From Streptomyces sp. A3M-1-3 (GTDB taxonomy: Bacteria; Actinomycetota; Actinomycetes; Streptomycetales; Streptomycetaceae), in the NCBI RefSeq assembly GCF_024213665.1, contig NZ_JANAVP010000036.1:1-64000 (forward strand): 64,000 nucleotides of DNA, written 5' to 3'. Positions 1 through 7,622 of the stretch are shown here, piece by piece. Each line of letters starts with the position of its first letter. Within the stretch, counting starts at the first letter, position 1. Position numbers and translations under genes: made by a program. Below the pieces are notes generated by a model, which ran no database searches, had not been told where the DNA came from, and saw only the letters and a list, made by a program, of their open reading frames with translations.

Positions 1-27
1 CTGTGGGAGAGTAGGACGCCGCCGAAC
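1..27 (+). rRNA. rrf: 5S ribosomal RNA, 3' end only
   Basis: The first 27 bases match the conserved 3' end of Streptomyces 5S rRNA (the GGGAGAGTAGGACGCCGCC stretch followed by GAAC). The rest of the gene, and presumably the 16S-23S genes of the same operon, lie to the left outside the window. A strong hairpin terminator follows directly, as expected for the end of an rRNA operon. Confidence 0.93.
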
Positions 28-40
28 AATCATTGTGGGA

Positions 41-70
41 AAGCCCCGCACCTTATGGTGCGGGGCTTTT
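41..70 (+). terminator. rRNA operon terminator
   Basis: A perfect 12-bp stem (AAGCCCCGCACC paired with GGTGCGGGGCTT) around a TTAT loop, running into TTTT. It is the classic intrinsic terminator shape and sits 14 bases after the end of the 5S gene. The 59 bases between it and the stop of the convergent DUF58 gene show nothing further. Confidence 0.9.
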
Positions 71-129
71 CTGCGTTGTGGGGCAGTTGAGAACGGGCAG
101 TTCAGGCCCCGGCACTGCCCTTTCTGCTT

Positions 130-1440
130 TCAGAGGCGGCCTGCGGCCTTCAGGGCGAGATACGCGTCCGCCAGTGCCGGGGCGATGTCCTCCGGAATGG
201 CGTCGACGACGGTGACGCCGTGGCGGATGAGCTGCTGGGCCGTGCGGCGGCGCTGCTCCTGGGTGCGGGCGCCGGCCGCGGCTTCGTACACCGCGTCCAC
301 CGTGCCCCGGGCCTTTGTCATCTCTTCGATGTGCGGGTCGGCCACCGAGGCCACGAGAAGCGAATGGCGCTGGGAGAGCTGCGGGAGTACCGGCAGCAGG
401 CCCTCTTCGATGGGGGCGGCGTCGAGGCTGGTCAGCAGGACGACCAGAGACCGGCGTGGGGCGCTGTTCAGGATGGTGGAGGCCAGGCCCCGCGCGTCGG
501 TTTCGACGAGTTCCGGTTCGAGCGGGGCCATGGCGTTGACCAGGGCCGGGAGGACGTCGCCGGCCGAGCGGCCCTGGACCAGGGCGCGGGTGCGCCGGTC
601 GTAGGCGAGGAGGTCGACGCGGTCGCCCGCGCGCGAGGCCAGGGCCGCCAGGAGCAGTGCCGCGTCCATAGCAGCGTCCAGGCGTGGTGCGTCGCCCACT
701 CGGCCCGCTGACGTGCGGCCGGTGTCGAGGACGATGAGGATGTGCCGGTCGCGTTCCGGGCGCCAGGTGCGGACCGCGACCGTCGTCTGGCGGGCGGTCG
801 CGCGCCAGTCGATGGAGCGGGTGTCGTCACCGGGGACGTAATCCCGCAGGCTGTCGAACTCGGTGCCCTCGCCGCGGGTGAGCACGCTGGTACGGCCGTC
901 CAGTTCCCGCAGGCGGGCGAGTTTCGAGGGCAGGTGCTTGCGGCTGGTGAAGGGCGGCAGGACCCGGACGGTCCAGGGGATCTGGTGGCTGCCCTGGCGG
1001 GCCAGCAGGCCGAGGGGTCCGTACGAGCGGATGGTGACGCGCTCGGCCCGGCGGTCACCCCGGCGGGTGGGGCGGAGCCGGGTGGTGACCCGGCGGCGTT
1101 CGCCGGGCGGGACCGTCAGGCGGTTCCGGGAGGCCTCCGCCTCCGTGCCGGGCGTCCAGCTGCTCGGCGGCCAGGCGTCGCGGAGGTGGGCCCGCAGTGT
1201 GCGGCGCGAGGTGTTGGTGACCGTGAGCTGGACATCCGCGGGTTCGCCGAGGCGCACCGAGGTGTCCCCGGAGCGGGCCAGCTTCAGGCTGCGTACCGGG
1301 GCTGCCAGGGCGAAGTCGCAGGCGCAGGCCAGGGCCAGGGGCCCGTTGACCGCGAGGATGCCCGTCCAGCTCGGTTCGAGGAAGCCGACGGGGAGGGTGC
1401 CGAGGGCCGCCAGCAGGGCGGCGCGTCCGGTGAGGGCCAT
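130..1440 (-). CDS. DUF58 domain protein
   Basis: A 436-residue protein. Two N-terminal hydrophobic segments (about residues 7-45) anchor it in the membrane. They are followed by a beta-rich region and then the DUF58 signature FDSLRDYVPGDDTRSIDW around residues 190-210, with a vWA-like C-terminal domain. The ATG at 1438-1440 is chosen because it shares one base with the stop of the upstream MoxR gene (TGATG), which implies coupled translation; longer readings run into the MoxR gene in another frame. DUF58 proteins travel with MoxR ATPases and are thought to act with them in assembling or activating other complexes. It is the last gene of a five-gene leftward operon. The molecular partner is unknown. 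Confidence 0.9.
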   Translation of the reverse strand: MALTGRAALLAALGTLPVGFLEPSWTGILAVNGPLALACACDFALAAPVRSLKLARSGDTSVRLGEPADVQLTVTNTSRRTLRAHLRDAWPPSSWTPGTEAEASRNRLTVPPGERRRVTTRLRPTRRGDRRAERVTIRSYGPLGLLARQGSHQIPWTVRVLPPFTSRKHLPSKLARLRELDGRTSVLTRGEGTEFDSLRDYVPGDDTRSIDWRATARQTTVAVRTWRPERDRHILIVLDTGRTSAGRVGDAPRLDAAMDAALLLAALASRAGDRVDLLAYDRRTRALVQGRSAGDVLPALVNAMAPLEPELVETDARGLASTILNSAPRRSLVVLLTSLDAAPIEEGLLPVLPQLSQRHSLLVASVADPHIEEMTKARGTVDAVYEAAAGARTQEQRRRTAQQLIRHGVTVVDAIPEDIAPALADAYLALKAAGRL

Positions 1441-2423
1441 CAGCGCGGGACGGGGACGTGGGCGAGGATCGCGTTGATGACGGAGTCCGCCGTGACGCCC
1501 TCCATCTCGGCCTCCGGACGGAGCTGGATGCGGTGGCGGAGCGTGGGGAGGGCGAGGGCCTTCACATCGTCGGGGATGACGTAGTCGCGGCCGGTGAGCC
1601 AGGCCCAGGCACGGGCGGTGGACATCAGGGCGGTGGCTCCACGCGGGGAGACGCCCAGGGTGAGCGAGGGGGATTCGCGGGTGGCCCGGCAGATGTCGAC
1701 GACGTATCCGGTGATCTCGGGGGACACGGCGGTCTTGGCCACGGCGGCGCGGGCGGCTTCGAGGTCGGCGGGGCCGGCGACCGGGCGTACTCCTGCCGCC
1801 TGCAGATCGCGCGGGTTGAAGCCCTCGGCGTGCCGGTTCAGGACGTTGATCTCGTCGTCTCGGGAGGGCAGAGGGACGGTGAGCTTGAGGAGGAAGCGGT
1901 CGAGCTGGGCTTCGGGGAGGGGGTATGTGCCTTCGTACTCGACGGGGTTCTGGGTGGCGGCGACCAGGAAGGGGTCGGGCAGCATGCGGGGTGTGCCGTC
2001 CACGGTGACCTGGCGCTCTTCCATCGCTTCGAGGAGCGAGGACTGGGTCTTCGGGGGCGTGCGGTTGATCTCGTCCGCGAGCAGGAGGTTGGTGAAGACC
2101 GGGCCGGGCTGGAAGGAGAACTCCGCGCTGCGGGCGTCGTAGACGAGCGAGCCGGTGACGTCGCTCGGCATCAGGTCCGGGGTGAACTGGACGCGCTTGG
2201 TGTCGAGTTCCAGGGCAGCGGCGAGGGCGCGGACCAGCAGTGTCTTGGCGACGCCGGGGACGCCCTCCAGGAGGACGTGTCCCCGGCACAGAAGCGCGAC
2301 GACGAGACCGGTGACGGCGGGGTCCTGGCCGACCACGGCCTTCCCGATCTCGGTGCGCAGAGCCTCCAGGGAGGAGCGGGCGTCGTCCGCGTTGTCCGCA
2401 AGGTCACTGGTCCGGGCGCTCAT
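1440..2423 (-). CDS. MoxR-family AAA+ ATPase
   Basis: A 327-residue cytosolic AAA+ ATPase of the MoxR type. The Walker A loop reads GVPGVAKT (about residue 55), Walker B reads LLADEIN (about residue 115), and the sensor-1 region contains ATQNP, all as expected for the family. The C-terminal lid domain is complete. MoxR proteins are chaperone-like ATPases that usually act on vWA/DUF58 partners, and the DUF58 gene overlaps it by one base downstream. Upstream it overlaps the DUF4350 gene by four bases (ATGA). The tight spacing argues for one transcript and matched protein amounts. Confidence 0.95.
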   Translation of the reverse strand: MSARTSDLADNADDARSSLEALRTEIGKAVVGQDPAVTGLVVALLCRGHVLLEGVPGVAKTLLVRALAAALELDTKRVQFTPDLMPSDVTGSLVYDARSAEFSFQPGPVFTNLLLADEINRTPPKTQSSLLEAMEERQVTVDGTPRMLPDPFLVAATQNPVEYEGTYPLPEAQLDRFLLKLTVPLPSRDDEINVLNRHAEGFNPRDLQAAGVRPVAGPADLEAARAAVAKTAVSPEITGYVVDICRATRESPSLTLGVSPRGATALMSTARAWAWLTGRDYVIPDDVKALALPTLRHRIQLRPEAEMEGVTADSVINAILAHVPVPR

Positions 2424-3631
2424 GAAGTGCGTACCTCTCTTTCGAGGGCGTCGAGTTGGTCGGCGAGGGCGATGAGAGCGGTGTCGTCGGCGGGGGTGGG
2501 GCCGAAGAGGAGGGCGCCGAAGTCCCGTGTTGCGTGGGGGAGTTGGGCGGAGAGGGCGGGGAGGAGCGTGTCAGCCGTGTGGGCCTGTGCGGTCGGTACG
2601 CCAAGAAGGAGCGCGAGGCGGGAGCGGGTGGCCGAGCGCAGTACGTCGGCGGCGCGGTCGCGGGCGTTGGCCTTGCGGTACAGGCGGGCGCGGCCTTCGG
2701 TCGACTCGGACGCGCGGATGGCGACGGGGAGGCGCTCGGTGACCAGAGGGCCGAGCCGGCGGGCGCGCCACAGGGCGGCAAGGGCGGCAGCGAAGGTGAG
2801 TTGGAGCAGGCCCCAGAGCCAGCCGGAGGGGATCAGGTCGGAGAAGCTGCGGTCGCCGCCTTCGCCGCCCGCTTCGGTGGCCGAGGGGTCGGCGAGCGAG
2901 GGGAGGTACCAGACGAGGTGAGGGCGGGATCCGAGGAGCTGGAGGGCGAGTGAGGCGTTGCCCTGGTCGTCGAGCCGGTCGTTGAGGAGGATGTCGCGCG
3001 AGCCGAGGACGACGGTGTCGCCGCTGTGGCCGGCCGTGAGCCGGAGCAGGGTGGGGCGGCCGGCGCTGGGGTAACAGGCGTCGGCGGCGTTGCCGGCCGT
3101 GTAACGCAGGCCCCCGGTTTCGGCTTTGCCCGCGCGGGTGGCGGCGGGCAGGGCGCAGTCGGGTTCGAGGGTGGCGTCGGTGGCGGGGTCCTCGGCTCGT
3201 ACGCCGGGCGCGAGCACCCCGAGCGAGGGCGCGCCGGGCTCGATCAGGACGGTGCGGCCGCCGGAGGTCTCGGTGGCGGCGCGCAGGGCCTCCTGCTGAG
3301 GCTCGGTGAGCAGGTCGGGGGTCGTCAGGAGGAGGGTCGCGTCCGGGCCGGCCGCGGCGACGGCCTCGTCGGTGGTGGTGACGACGCGGGTGGAGACTCC
3401 GCGGTCCGCGAGGAGTTCTGCGACGGCGCGGCTGCCGTAGCGGTCGGCGGACCGGGGGTCGAGGGCGCCGTGCTTGTCTCCGGAGTTGACGGCGGCGAGG
3501 ACGATGCCGGCGAGGAGCAGGACGGCCAGCGCGGCCAGCAGGCCGCGGGAGCGGGTCCACACCTGGCGGGGGGTGGGGGAGACCGATGTGGTCGGGGAGA
3601 CCGACGTGGTGGGTGAGGTGGCCTCGGTCAT
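2420..3631 (-). CDS. DUF4350 membrane protein
   Basis: A 403-residue protein with a short Ser/Thr/Pro-rich N-terminus containing a repeated TTSVSP, one transmembrane segment at about residues 29-48, an extracytoplasmic domain of about 230 residues, a second membrane segment near residue 285 (GLLQLTFAAALAALW) and a basic cytoplasmic tail. This is the layout of DUF4350 proteins, which nearly always sit beside MoxR-DUF58 genes. The ATG at 3629-3631 overlaps the upstream stop by four bases. The function is unknown; the conserved neighbourhood suggests an envelope-associated complex served by the MoxR ATPase. Confidence 0.85.
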   Translation of the reverse strand: MTEATSPTTSVSPTTSVSPTPRQVWTRSRGLLAALAVLLLAGIVLAAVNSGDKHGALDPRSADRYGSRAVAELLADRGVSTRVVTTTDEAVAAAGPDATLLLTTPDLLTEPQQEALRAATETSGGRTVLIEPGAPSLGVLAPGVRAEDPATDATLEPDCALPAATRAGKAETGGLRYTAGNAADACYPSAGRPTLLRLTAGHSGDTVVLGSRDILLNDRLDDQGNASLALQLLGSRPHLVWYLPSLADPSATEAGGEGGDRSFSDLIPSGWLWGLLQLTFAAALAALWRARRLGPLVTERLPVAIRASESTEGRARLYRKANARDRAADVLRSATRSRLALLLGVPTAQAHTADTLLPALSAQLPHATRDFGALLFGPTPADDTALIALADQLDALEREVRTS

Positions 3632-4320
3632 TCGACGGCTCCTCGGTCCGCGCCGCTGAGTACCGGCTTTGTGCGCTCCAGGGCGAGGTCGAGGTCGCGC
3701 AGCCGGAGGTAGGCCGGCTCGTCGGCGGCTCGGCCGCCGTAGGTGACGTCGTCGAATGCGCGGGCGGCGGCACGCAAGTCCTCGGCGTGACCGGGCAGCG
3801 GGCCGGCCGCTTCGGCGGCCGCCTCGTCGGCGGTGCGGCCGGGGCGGGGGTCGAGCAGGGTGCGTTCTTCCAGGGAACGGACGACGGCGCGCATGCGTTC
3901 CTGGACGGCCTCGGTCCACCGGTGGGCCTTGGCGTGCGCCTCGGCTGCCGTACGGTGCTCCGCCGCGCTGCGCGGCCGGTCGTCGAAGAGCACGCCGCCG
4001 AGGGCCGCGGTGCGGCGCGGGGTGCCCAGCCGCCACCACAGGGCGACGACGAGGAGGACGGCCAGCAGCACGATCACGAGCAGGCCCAGCGTGCCTCCGG
4101 GGGTCGCCCGGGAGGCGGCGCTGAACAGCTCGTCGACCCACTCCCAGAAGCGGCTCAGGGCGCGCTGGAAGAGGCCGGGGTCGTTCTCGTGGTACATCGG
4201 CTTGGACAGCTCCCGCTCCGCCGCCTCGCGGGCGGGTACGCGTGGATCCGTCACCGGCGGTTCCTCTCCGCCGGGCAGCAGTGTGGCCATGGCCGTCGTG
4301 ACGCCCCCCGTCGTACTCAC
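3628..4320 (-). CDS. DUF4129 domain protein
   Basis: A 230-residue single-pass membrane protein. The first 70 residues are charged, a strong transmembrane helix follows (about residues 75-97), and the cytosolic C-terminal half carries the DUF4129 pattern ending in TYGGRAADEPAYLRLRDLD. DUF4129 domains often occur in transglutaminase-like membrane proteins and in MoxR/DUF58 operons like this one. It overlaps the DUF4350 gene by four bases and starts four bases after the stop of the upstream membrane gene. The function is not established. Confidence 0.85.
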   Translation of the reverse strand: MSTTGGVTTAMATLLPGGEEPPVTDPRVPAREAAERELSKPMYHENDPGLFQRALSRFWEWVDELFSAASRATPGGTLGLLVIVLLAVLLVVALWWRLGTPRRTAALGGVLFDDRPRSAAEHRTAAEAHAKAHRWTEAVQERMRAVVRSLEERTLLDPRPGRTADEAAAEAAGPLPGHAEDLRAAARAFDDVTYGGRAADEPAYLRLRDLDLALERTKPVLSGADRGAVE

Positions 4321-4324
4321 CGCA

Positions 4325-5626
4325 TCAGCTCCCCGCGGCGGTGCCGGGCGGGGGAGTGTCCGCGTAACCCTGGAGGCCGGCGGCGCGGGCGAGTTCGAGG
4401 TCGAGGGCTTCGCGGCGGATGCGCTGGTCCATGTAGAGCAGGGCGGTGACGCCGGCGCTGATGGGGAACGTGATGGTGAGGGCGACCACCGAGCCGATGC
4501 CGCTGATGATCAGGAACGCCCAGGTGAACTCGGTGGTGCCGTTGACGAAGGAGTCCATTCCTCCGCCGCCGAGGACGAGTCCGAGGAGGAAGAACGGGAC
4601 GACGATGATCGCGTTCACGATGCCGGTCAGGATGTTGGCGAGCAGCCAGATGCCGAAGGTGCGCCACCAGGAGCCGCGGACGAGCTTCGCGGAACGCCTC
4701 ATGGATGCCAGTACGCCCTGCTTCTCCAGCATCAGAGCGGGGGAGGCGAGGACGTAGCGGATCCACAGCCATACGGCGACCGGGACGGCGATGAGGAAGC
4801 CCGGCACGCCCAGTTCCCAGGAGCGGGTCAGGATGCCGGGCAGCACGCCGACGGTGAAGATCGCGACGATCATCACGATCAGGAGCAGGGTCAGACCCAC
4901 CAGACGCGGCAGCCGGGACCGGGACTCGCGCCAGGCCTCGCCGATGGTGACGGACCTGCCGAGTACGGCGCGGCTGATGACCATGGTGAGCATCGCGGTG
5001 GCGAGCACCGTCCCGAACAGGGCGATCAGTTGGGCGATGACGTCGCTGGCCGCGCTGTTGCCGAGCTCGCTGAACGCTTCCCCGGCGTCGGACGACGTGG
5101 TGCCCGCGGCGTTCAGCTCTTCCAGTGCGAAGCCCTGGACGAGGACGACCGCGAGCTGCGTGATCAGCGCGACGCCGAGGGAGATGCCGAGGACGGTGCG
5201 CCAGTGGGCGCGCATGGTGGAGACGGCTCCGTCGAGGATCTCGCCGACGCCGAGCGGTCGCAGGGGGATGACGCCGGGCTTGGCCGCGGGTGGCGGGCCG
5301 CCCCAGCCGCCGCCCTGGTACGGGCCGCCCCAGCCGCTCTGGGCGCCCCGGCCGGTGTGGGCGCCCTGGTACTGGCCGCCCCAGCCGGGTGCGGGCTGCT
5401 GCGGCGTGGGGCCCGTGCCGGGGGCACCGGGCGCGGACCACTGGCCGGCCGGGGGCTGCTGCTCGGACCACTTCGACGGCTGACCTGACTGACCGGACTG
5501 ACCGGACTGATCGGTCTGACCGGACTGGCCGGACTGGTCGGCGGGCTCGGCAGGACCGGGCACATCGGGTTCCTGGCCGTCCGAGGGTGCGGATCCGGGC
5601 GAGGCCCAGCCCGGAGTGTCGTTCAT
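4325..5626 (-). CDS. Multi-pass membrane protein (GDPD membrane-domain type)
   Basis: A 433-residue protein and the first gene of the leftward operon. The first 130 residues are low-complexity (Gln/Gly/Ser, then Gly/Trp/Pro repeats) and look like a disordered cytosolic tail. The remainder has about six hydrophobic segments, interrupted by short amphipathic stretches, and resembles the membrane domain found in glycerophosphoryl diester phosphodiesterase-type proteins; no phosphodiesterase catalytic domain is present. The start ATG is at 5624-5626 with a GGAGCGACG ribosome site in front. A 146-base gap separates it from divergent mtnA and must hold both promoters. Confidence 0.82.
   Translation of the reverse strand: MNDTPGWASPGSAPSDGQEPDVPGPAEPADQSGQSGQTDQSGQSGQSGQPSKWSEQQPPAGQWSAPGAPGTGPTPQQPAPGWGGQYQGAHTGRGAQSGWGGPYQGGGWGGPPPAAKPGVIPLRPLGVGEILDGAVSTMRAHWRTVLGISLGVALITQLAVVLVQGFALEELNAAGTTSSDAGEAFSELGNSAASDVIAQLIALFGTVLATAMLTMVISRAVLGRSVTIGEAWRESRSRLPRLVGLTLLLIVMIVAIFTVGVLPGILTRSWELGVPGFLIAVPVAVWLWIRYVLASPALMLEKQGVLASMRRSAKLVRGSWWRTFGIWLLANILTGIVNAIIVVPFFLLGLVLGGGGMDSFVNGTTEFTWAFLIISGIGSVVALTITFPISAGVTALLYMDQRIRREALDLELARAAGLQGYADTPPPGTAAGS
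5481..5540 (-). repeat. Short tandem repeat coding QSG units
   Basis: About seven imperfect 9-base units of the TGACCGGAC type encode a run of SGQ/TDQ tripeptides in the disordered N-terminus of the membrane protein at 4325-5626. Such units are prone to slippage, so copy number may vary between strains. Confidence 0.7.
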
Positions 5627-5772
5627 CGTCGCTCCTTCGCAGTGCCCGTCCGCGGGCGCGGCGGCAGTGTGGCAGCCATCGTGCCATGTGGCGCCCCGGC
5701 GCGGACCGGCCCCTGTATCTCCATCTCCTTCGCACCTTCAATTGTCGGTGCTTCACCATGCAGACTGGGCGA

Positions 5773-6927
5773 ATGGCTGATCAGTACGCGCAATCCCCGG
5801 TGGGCGGAGAGCCGCCGTCCCTTCCAGTGCTGCGTTGGGAGGAGCCGCCGGAGGGACCGGTACTGGTGCTCCTCGACCAGACCCGGCTGCCGGCCGAGGA
5901 AGTGGAACTGGTGTGTACGGATGTACCTGCGCTGGTGCAGGCGATCCAGTCCCTCGCCGTACGCGGGGCGCCTCTGCTGGGCGTCGCGGGGGCATACGGT
6001 GTCGCGCTCGCCGCGGCACGCGGTTACGACGTCGAGGAGGCGGCCGGGCTGCTGGAGCAGGCGCGGCCCACCGCGGTGAACCTCGGCAGCGGGGTCCGGC
6101 GGGCGGCGGCCGCGTACCGGACGGCGGTGAAGGACGGTGCGGGGCCGGAGCAGGCGGCGGCCAGTGCCCTCGCGTCCGCACGGTCGCTGCACCGGGAGGA
6201 CGCCGAGGACAGTGCGCGGATGGCGAGGCACGGTCTGGCGCTGCTGGACGAGCTGCTGCCGGCCGGCGGGCACCGCATACTGACCCACTGCAACACCGGG
6301 GCGCTGGTGTCGGGCGGCGAGGGCACGGCGTTCGCGGTGGCGCTCGCGTCGCACCGGGATGGGCGGCTGCGGCGGTTGTGGGTCGACGAGACGCGCCCGT
6401 TGCTGCAGGGCGCGCGTCTGACGGCGTACGAGGCTGCGCGGCACGAGATGGCGTACACCTTGCTTACGGACAGCGCGGCGGGCTCCCTGTTCGCCGCGGG
6501 GGAGGTGGACGCGGTACTGATAGGGGCGGACCGGATCGCCGCGGACGGTTCGGTCGCGAACAAGGTCGGCAGCTATCCGCTCGCCGTGCTGGCGGGCTAC
6601 CACCATGTGCCGTTCATTGTCGTGGCACCCACCACGACGGTGGACCTGGACACCAGGGACGGGGCGTCCATCGAGGTCGAACAGCGGCCGGGGCAGGAAG
6701 TGACGGAGTTCACCGCTCCGCACGTTCCGCTTCCGGCGGCCGGGACGGAGGCAGGAGGTGGGGTGCCGGTGGCACCCCTGGGAACGCAGGTGTACAACCC
6801 TGCCTTTGATGTGACGCCCCCGGAACTGGTGACGGCGATCGTCACCGAGGAGGGTGTGCTTTCTCCTGTGACAGGTGCAGGGCTCGCCGAGCTGTGTGCC
6901 AGGTCACGTCAGGTAACGATTAGATAA
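5773..6927 (+). CDS. mtnA: S-methyl-5-thioribose-1-phosphate isomerase
   Basis: A 384-residue cytosolic enzyme that isomerises S-methyl-5-thioribose 1-phosphate to the ribulose 1-phosphate form in methionine salvage. The family signature is complete: RGAP near the N-terminus, the catalytic Cys173 in THCNTG, and the catalytic Asp253 in GADRIAADG followed by NKVGS. I place the start at the ATG at 5773 (MADQYAQ); an ATG five codons earlier is possible. Its last codons carry the candidate MtrA-type boxes and promoter of mtrA, so the two genes are adjacent but may be separately controlled. Confidence 0.95.
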   Translation: MADQYAQSPVGGEPPSLPVLRWEEPPEGPVLVLLDQTRLPAEEVELVCTDVPALVQAIQSLAVRGAPLLGVAGAYGVALAAARGYDVEEAAGLLEQARPTAVNLGSGVRRAAAAYRTAVKDGAGPEQAAASALASARSLHREDAEDSARMARHGLALLDELLPAGGHRILTHCNTGALVSGGEGTAFAVALASHRDGRLRRLWVDETRPLLQGARLTAYEAARHEMAYTLLTDSAAGSLFAAGEVDAVLIGADRIAADGSVANKVGSYPLAVLAGYHHVPFIVVAPTTTVDLDTRDGASIEVEQRPGQEVTEFTAPHVPLPAAGTEAGGGVPVAPLGTQVYNPAFDVTPPELVTAIVTEEGVLSPVTGAGLAELCARSRQVTIR

Positions 6928-6928
6928 T
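6902..6928 (+). promoter_or_regulatory. Candidate MtrA-type direct repeat and -10 element
   Basis: GGTCAC at 6902-6907 and GGTAAC at 6912-6917 repeat with a 10-base period, the arrangement bound by OmpR-family dimers; the GTCAC core resembles the motif reported for mycobacterial MtrA. A TAGATAAT at 6921-6928 could serve as a -10 element. All of this lies inside the end of mtnA, 4-30 bases before mtrA. Autoregulation of mtrA is inferred, not shown. Confidence 0.4.
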
Positions 6929-6931
6929 GGG

Positions 6932-7621
6932 ATGATGTCGATTATGAAGGGACGTGTCCTTGTCGTCGACGACGACACCGCACTGGCCGAGATGCTCGGC
7001 ATTGTGCTGCGTGGAGAAGGTTTCGAGCCGTCGTTCGTAGCGGACGGCGACAAGGCCCTGGCCGCATTCCGGGAGGCCAAACCGGACCTGGTGCTGCTGG
7101 ATCTGATGCTGCCCGGACGGGACGGCATCGAGGTCTGCAGGCTGATCAGGGCGGAATCCGGTGTGCCGATCGTGATGCTCACGGCCAAGAGCGACACCGT
7201 GGATGTGGTGGTCGGTCTGGAGTCGGGGGCCGACGACTACATCGTCAAGCCGTTCAAGCCGAAGGAGCTGGTCGCCCGGATCCGGGCGAGGCTGAGGAGG
7301 TCGGAGGAGCCGGCGCCCGAGCAGCTGGCGATCGGTGACCTCGTCATCGACGTGGCCGGTCACTCGGTGAAGCGGGACGGGCAGTCGATCGCCCTGACCC
7401 CGCTCGAGTTCGACCTGCTGGTGGCGCTTGCCCGTAAGCCGTGGCAGGTATTCACTCGCGAGGTGCTGCTCGAACAGGTGTGGGGGTACCGGCACGCCGC
7501 GGACACGCGGCTGGTCAATGTGCATGTCCAGAGGCTGCGCTCGAAGGTCGAGAAGGACCCGGAGCGGCCGGAGATCGTGGTGACGGTGCGTGGCGTGGGC
7601 TACAAGGCCGGGCCGAGCTGA
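6932..7621 (+). CDS. mtrA: MtrA response regulator
   Basis: A 229-residue OmpR/PhoB-type response regulator. The receiver domain (about residues 7-120) has the acidic pocket VVDDD, the phosphoacceptor Asp57 in LLDLMLPG, and the Thr and Lys of MLTAK and VKPF. The winged-helix DNA-binding domain (about 135-229) ends in VRGVGYKAG. The sequence agrees closely with Streptomyces MtrA, which links cell-cycle, osmotic and developmental control. Three in-frame ATGs exist at 6932, 6935 and 6944, and I keep the first, as is usual for the family. Its partner kinase follows after one base, so the pair is co-translated. Confidence 0.97.
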   Translation: MMSIMKGRVLVVDDDTALAEMLGIVLRGEGFEPSFVADGDKALAAFREAKPDLVLLDLMLPGRDGIEVCRLIRAESGVPIVMLTAKSDTVDVVVGLESGADDYIVKPFKPKELVARIRARLRRSEEPAPEQLAIGDLVIDVAGHSVKRDGQSIALTPLEFDLLVALARKPWQVFTREVLLEQVWGYRHAADTRLVNVHVQRLRSKVEKDPERPEIVVTVRGVGYKAGPS

Positions 7622-7622
7622 C

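Noticed and set aside
1458..2921. 487-codon plus-strand frame opposite MoxR
   Set aside because: It is a Gly/Val/Asp-rich shadow of the MoxR and DUF4350 genes.
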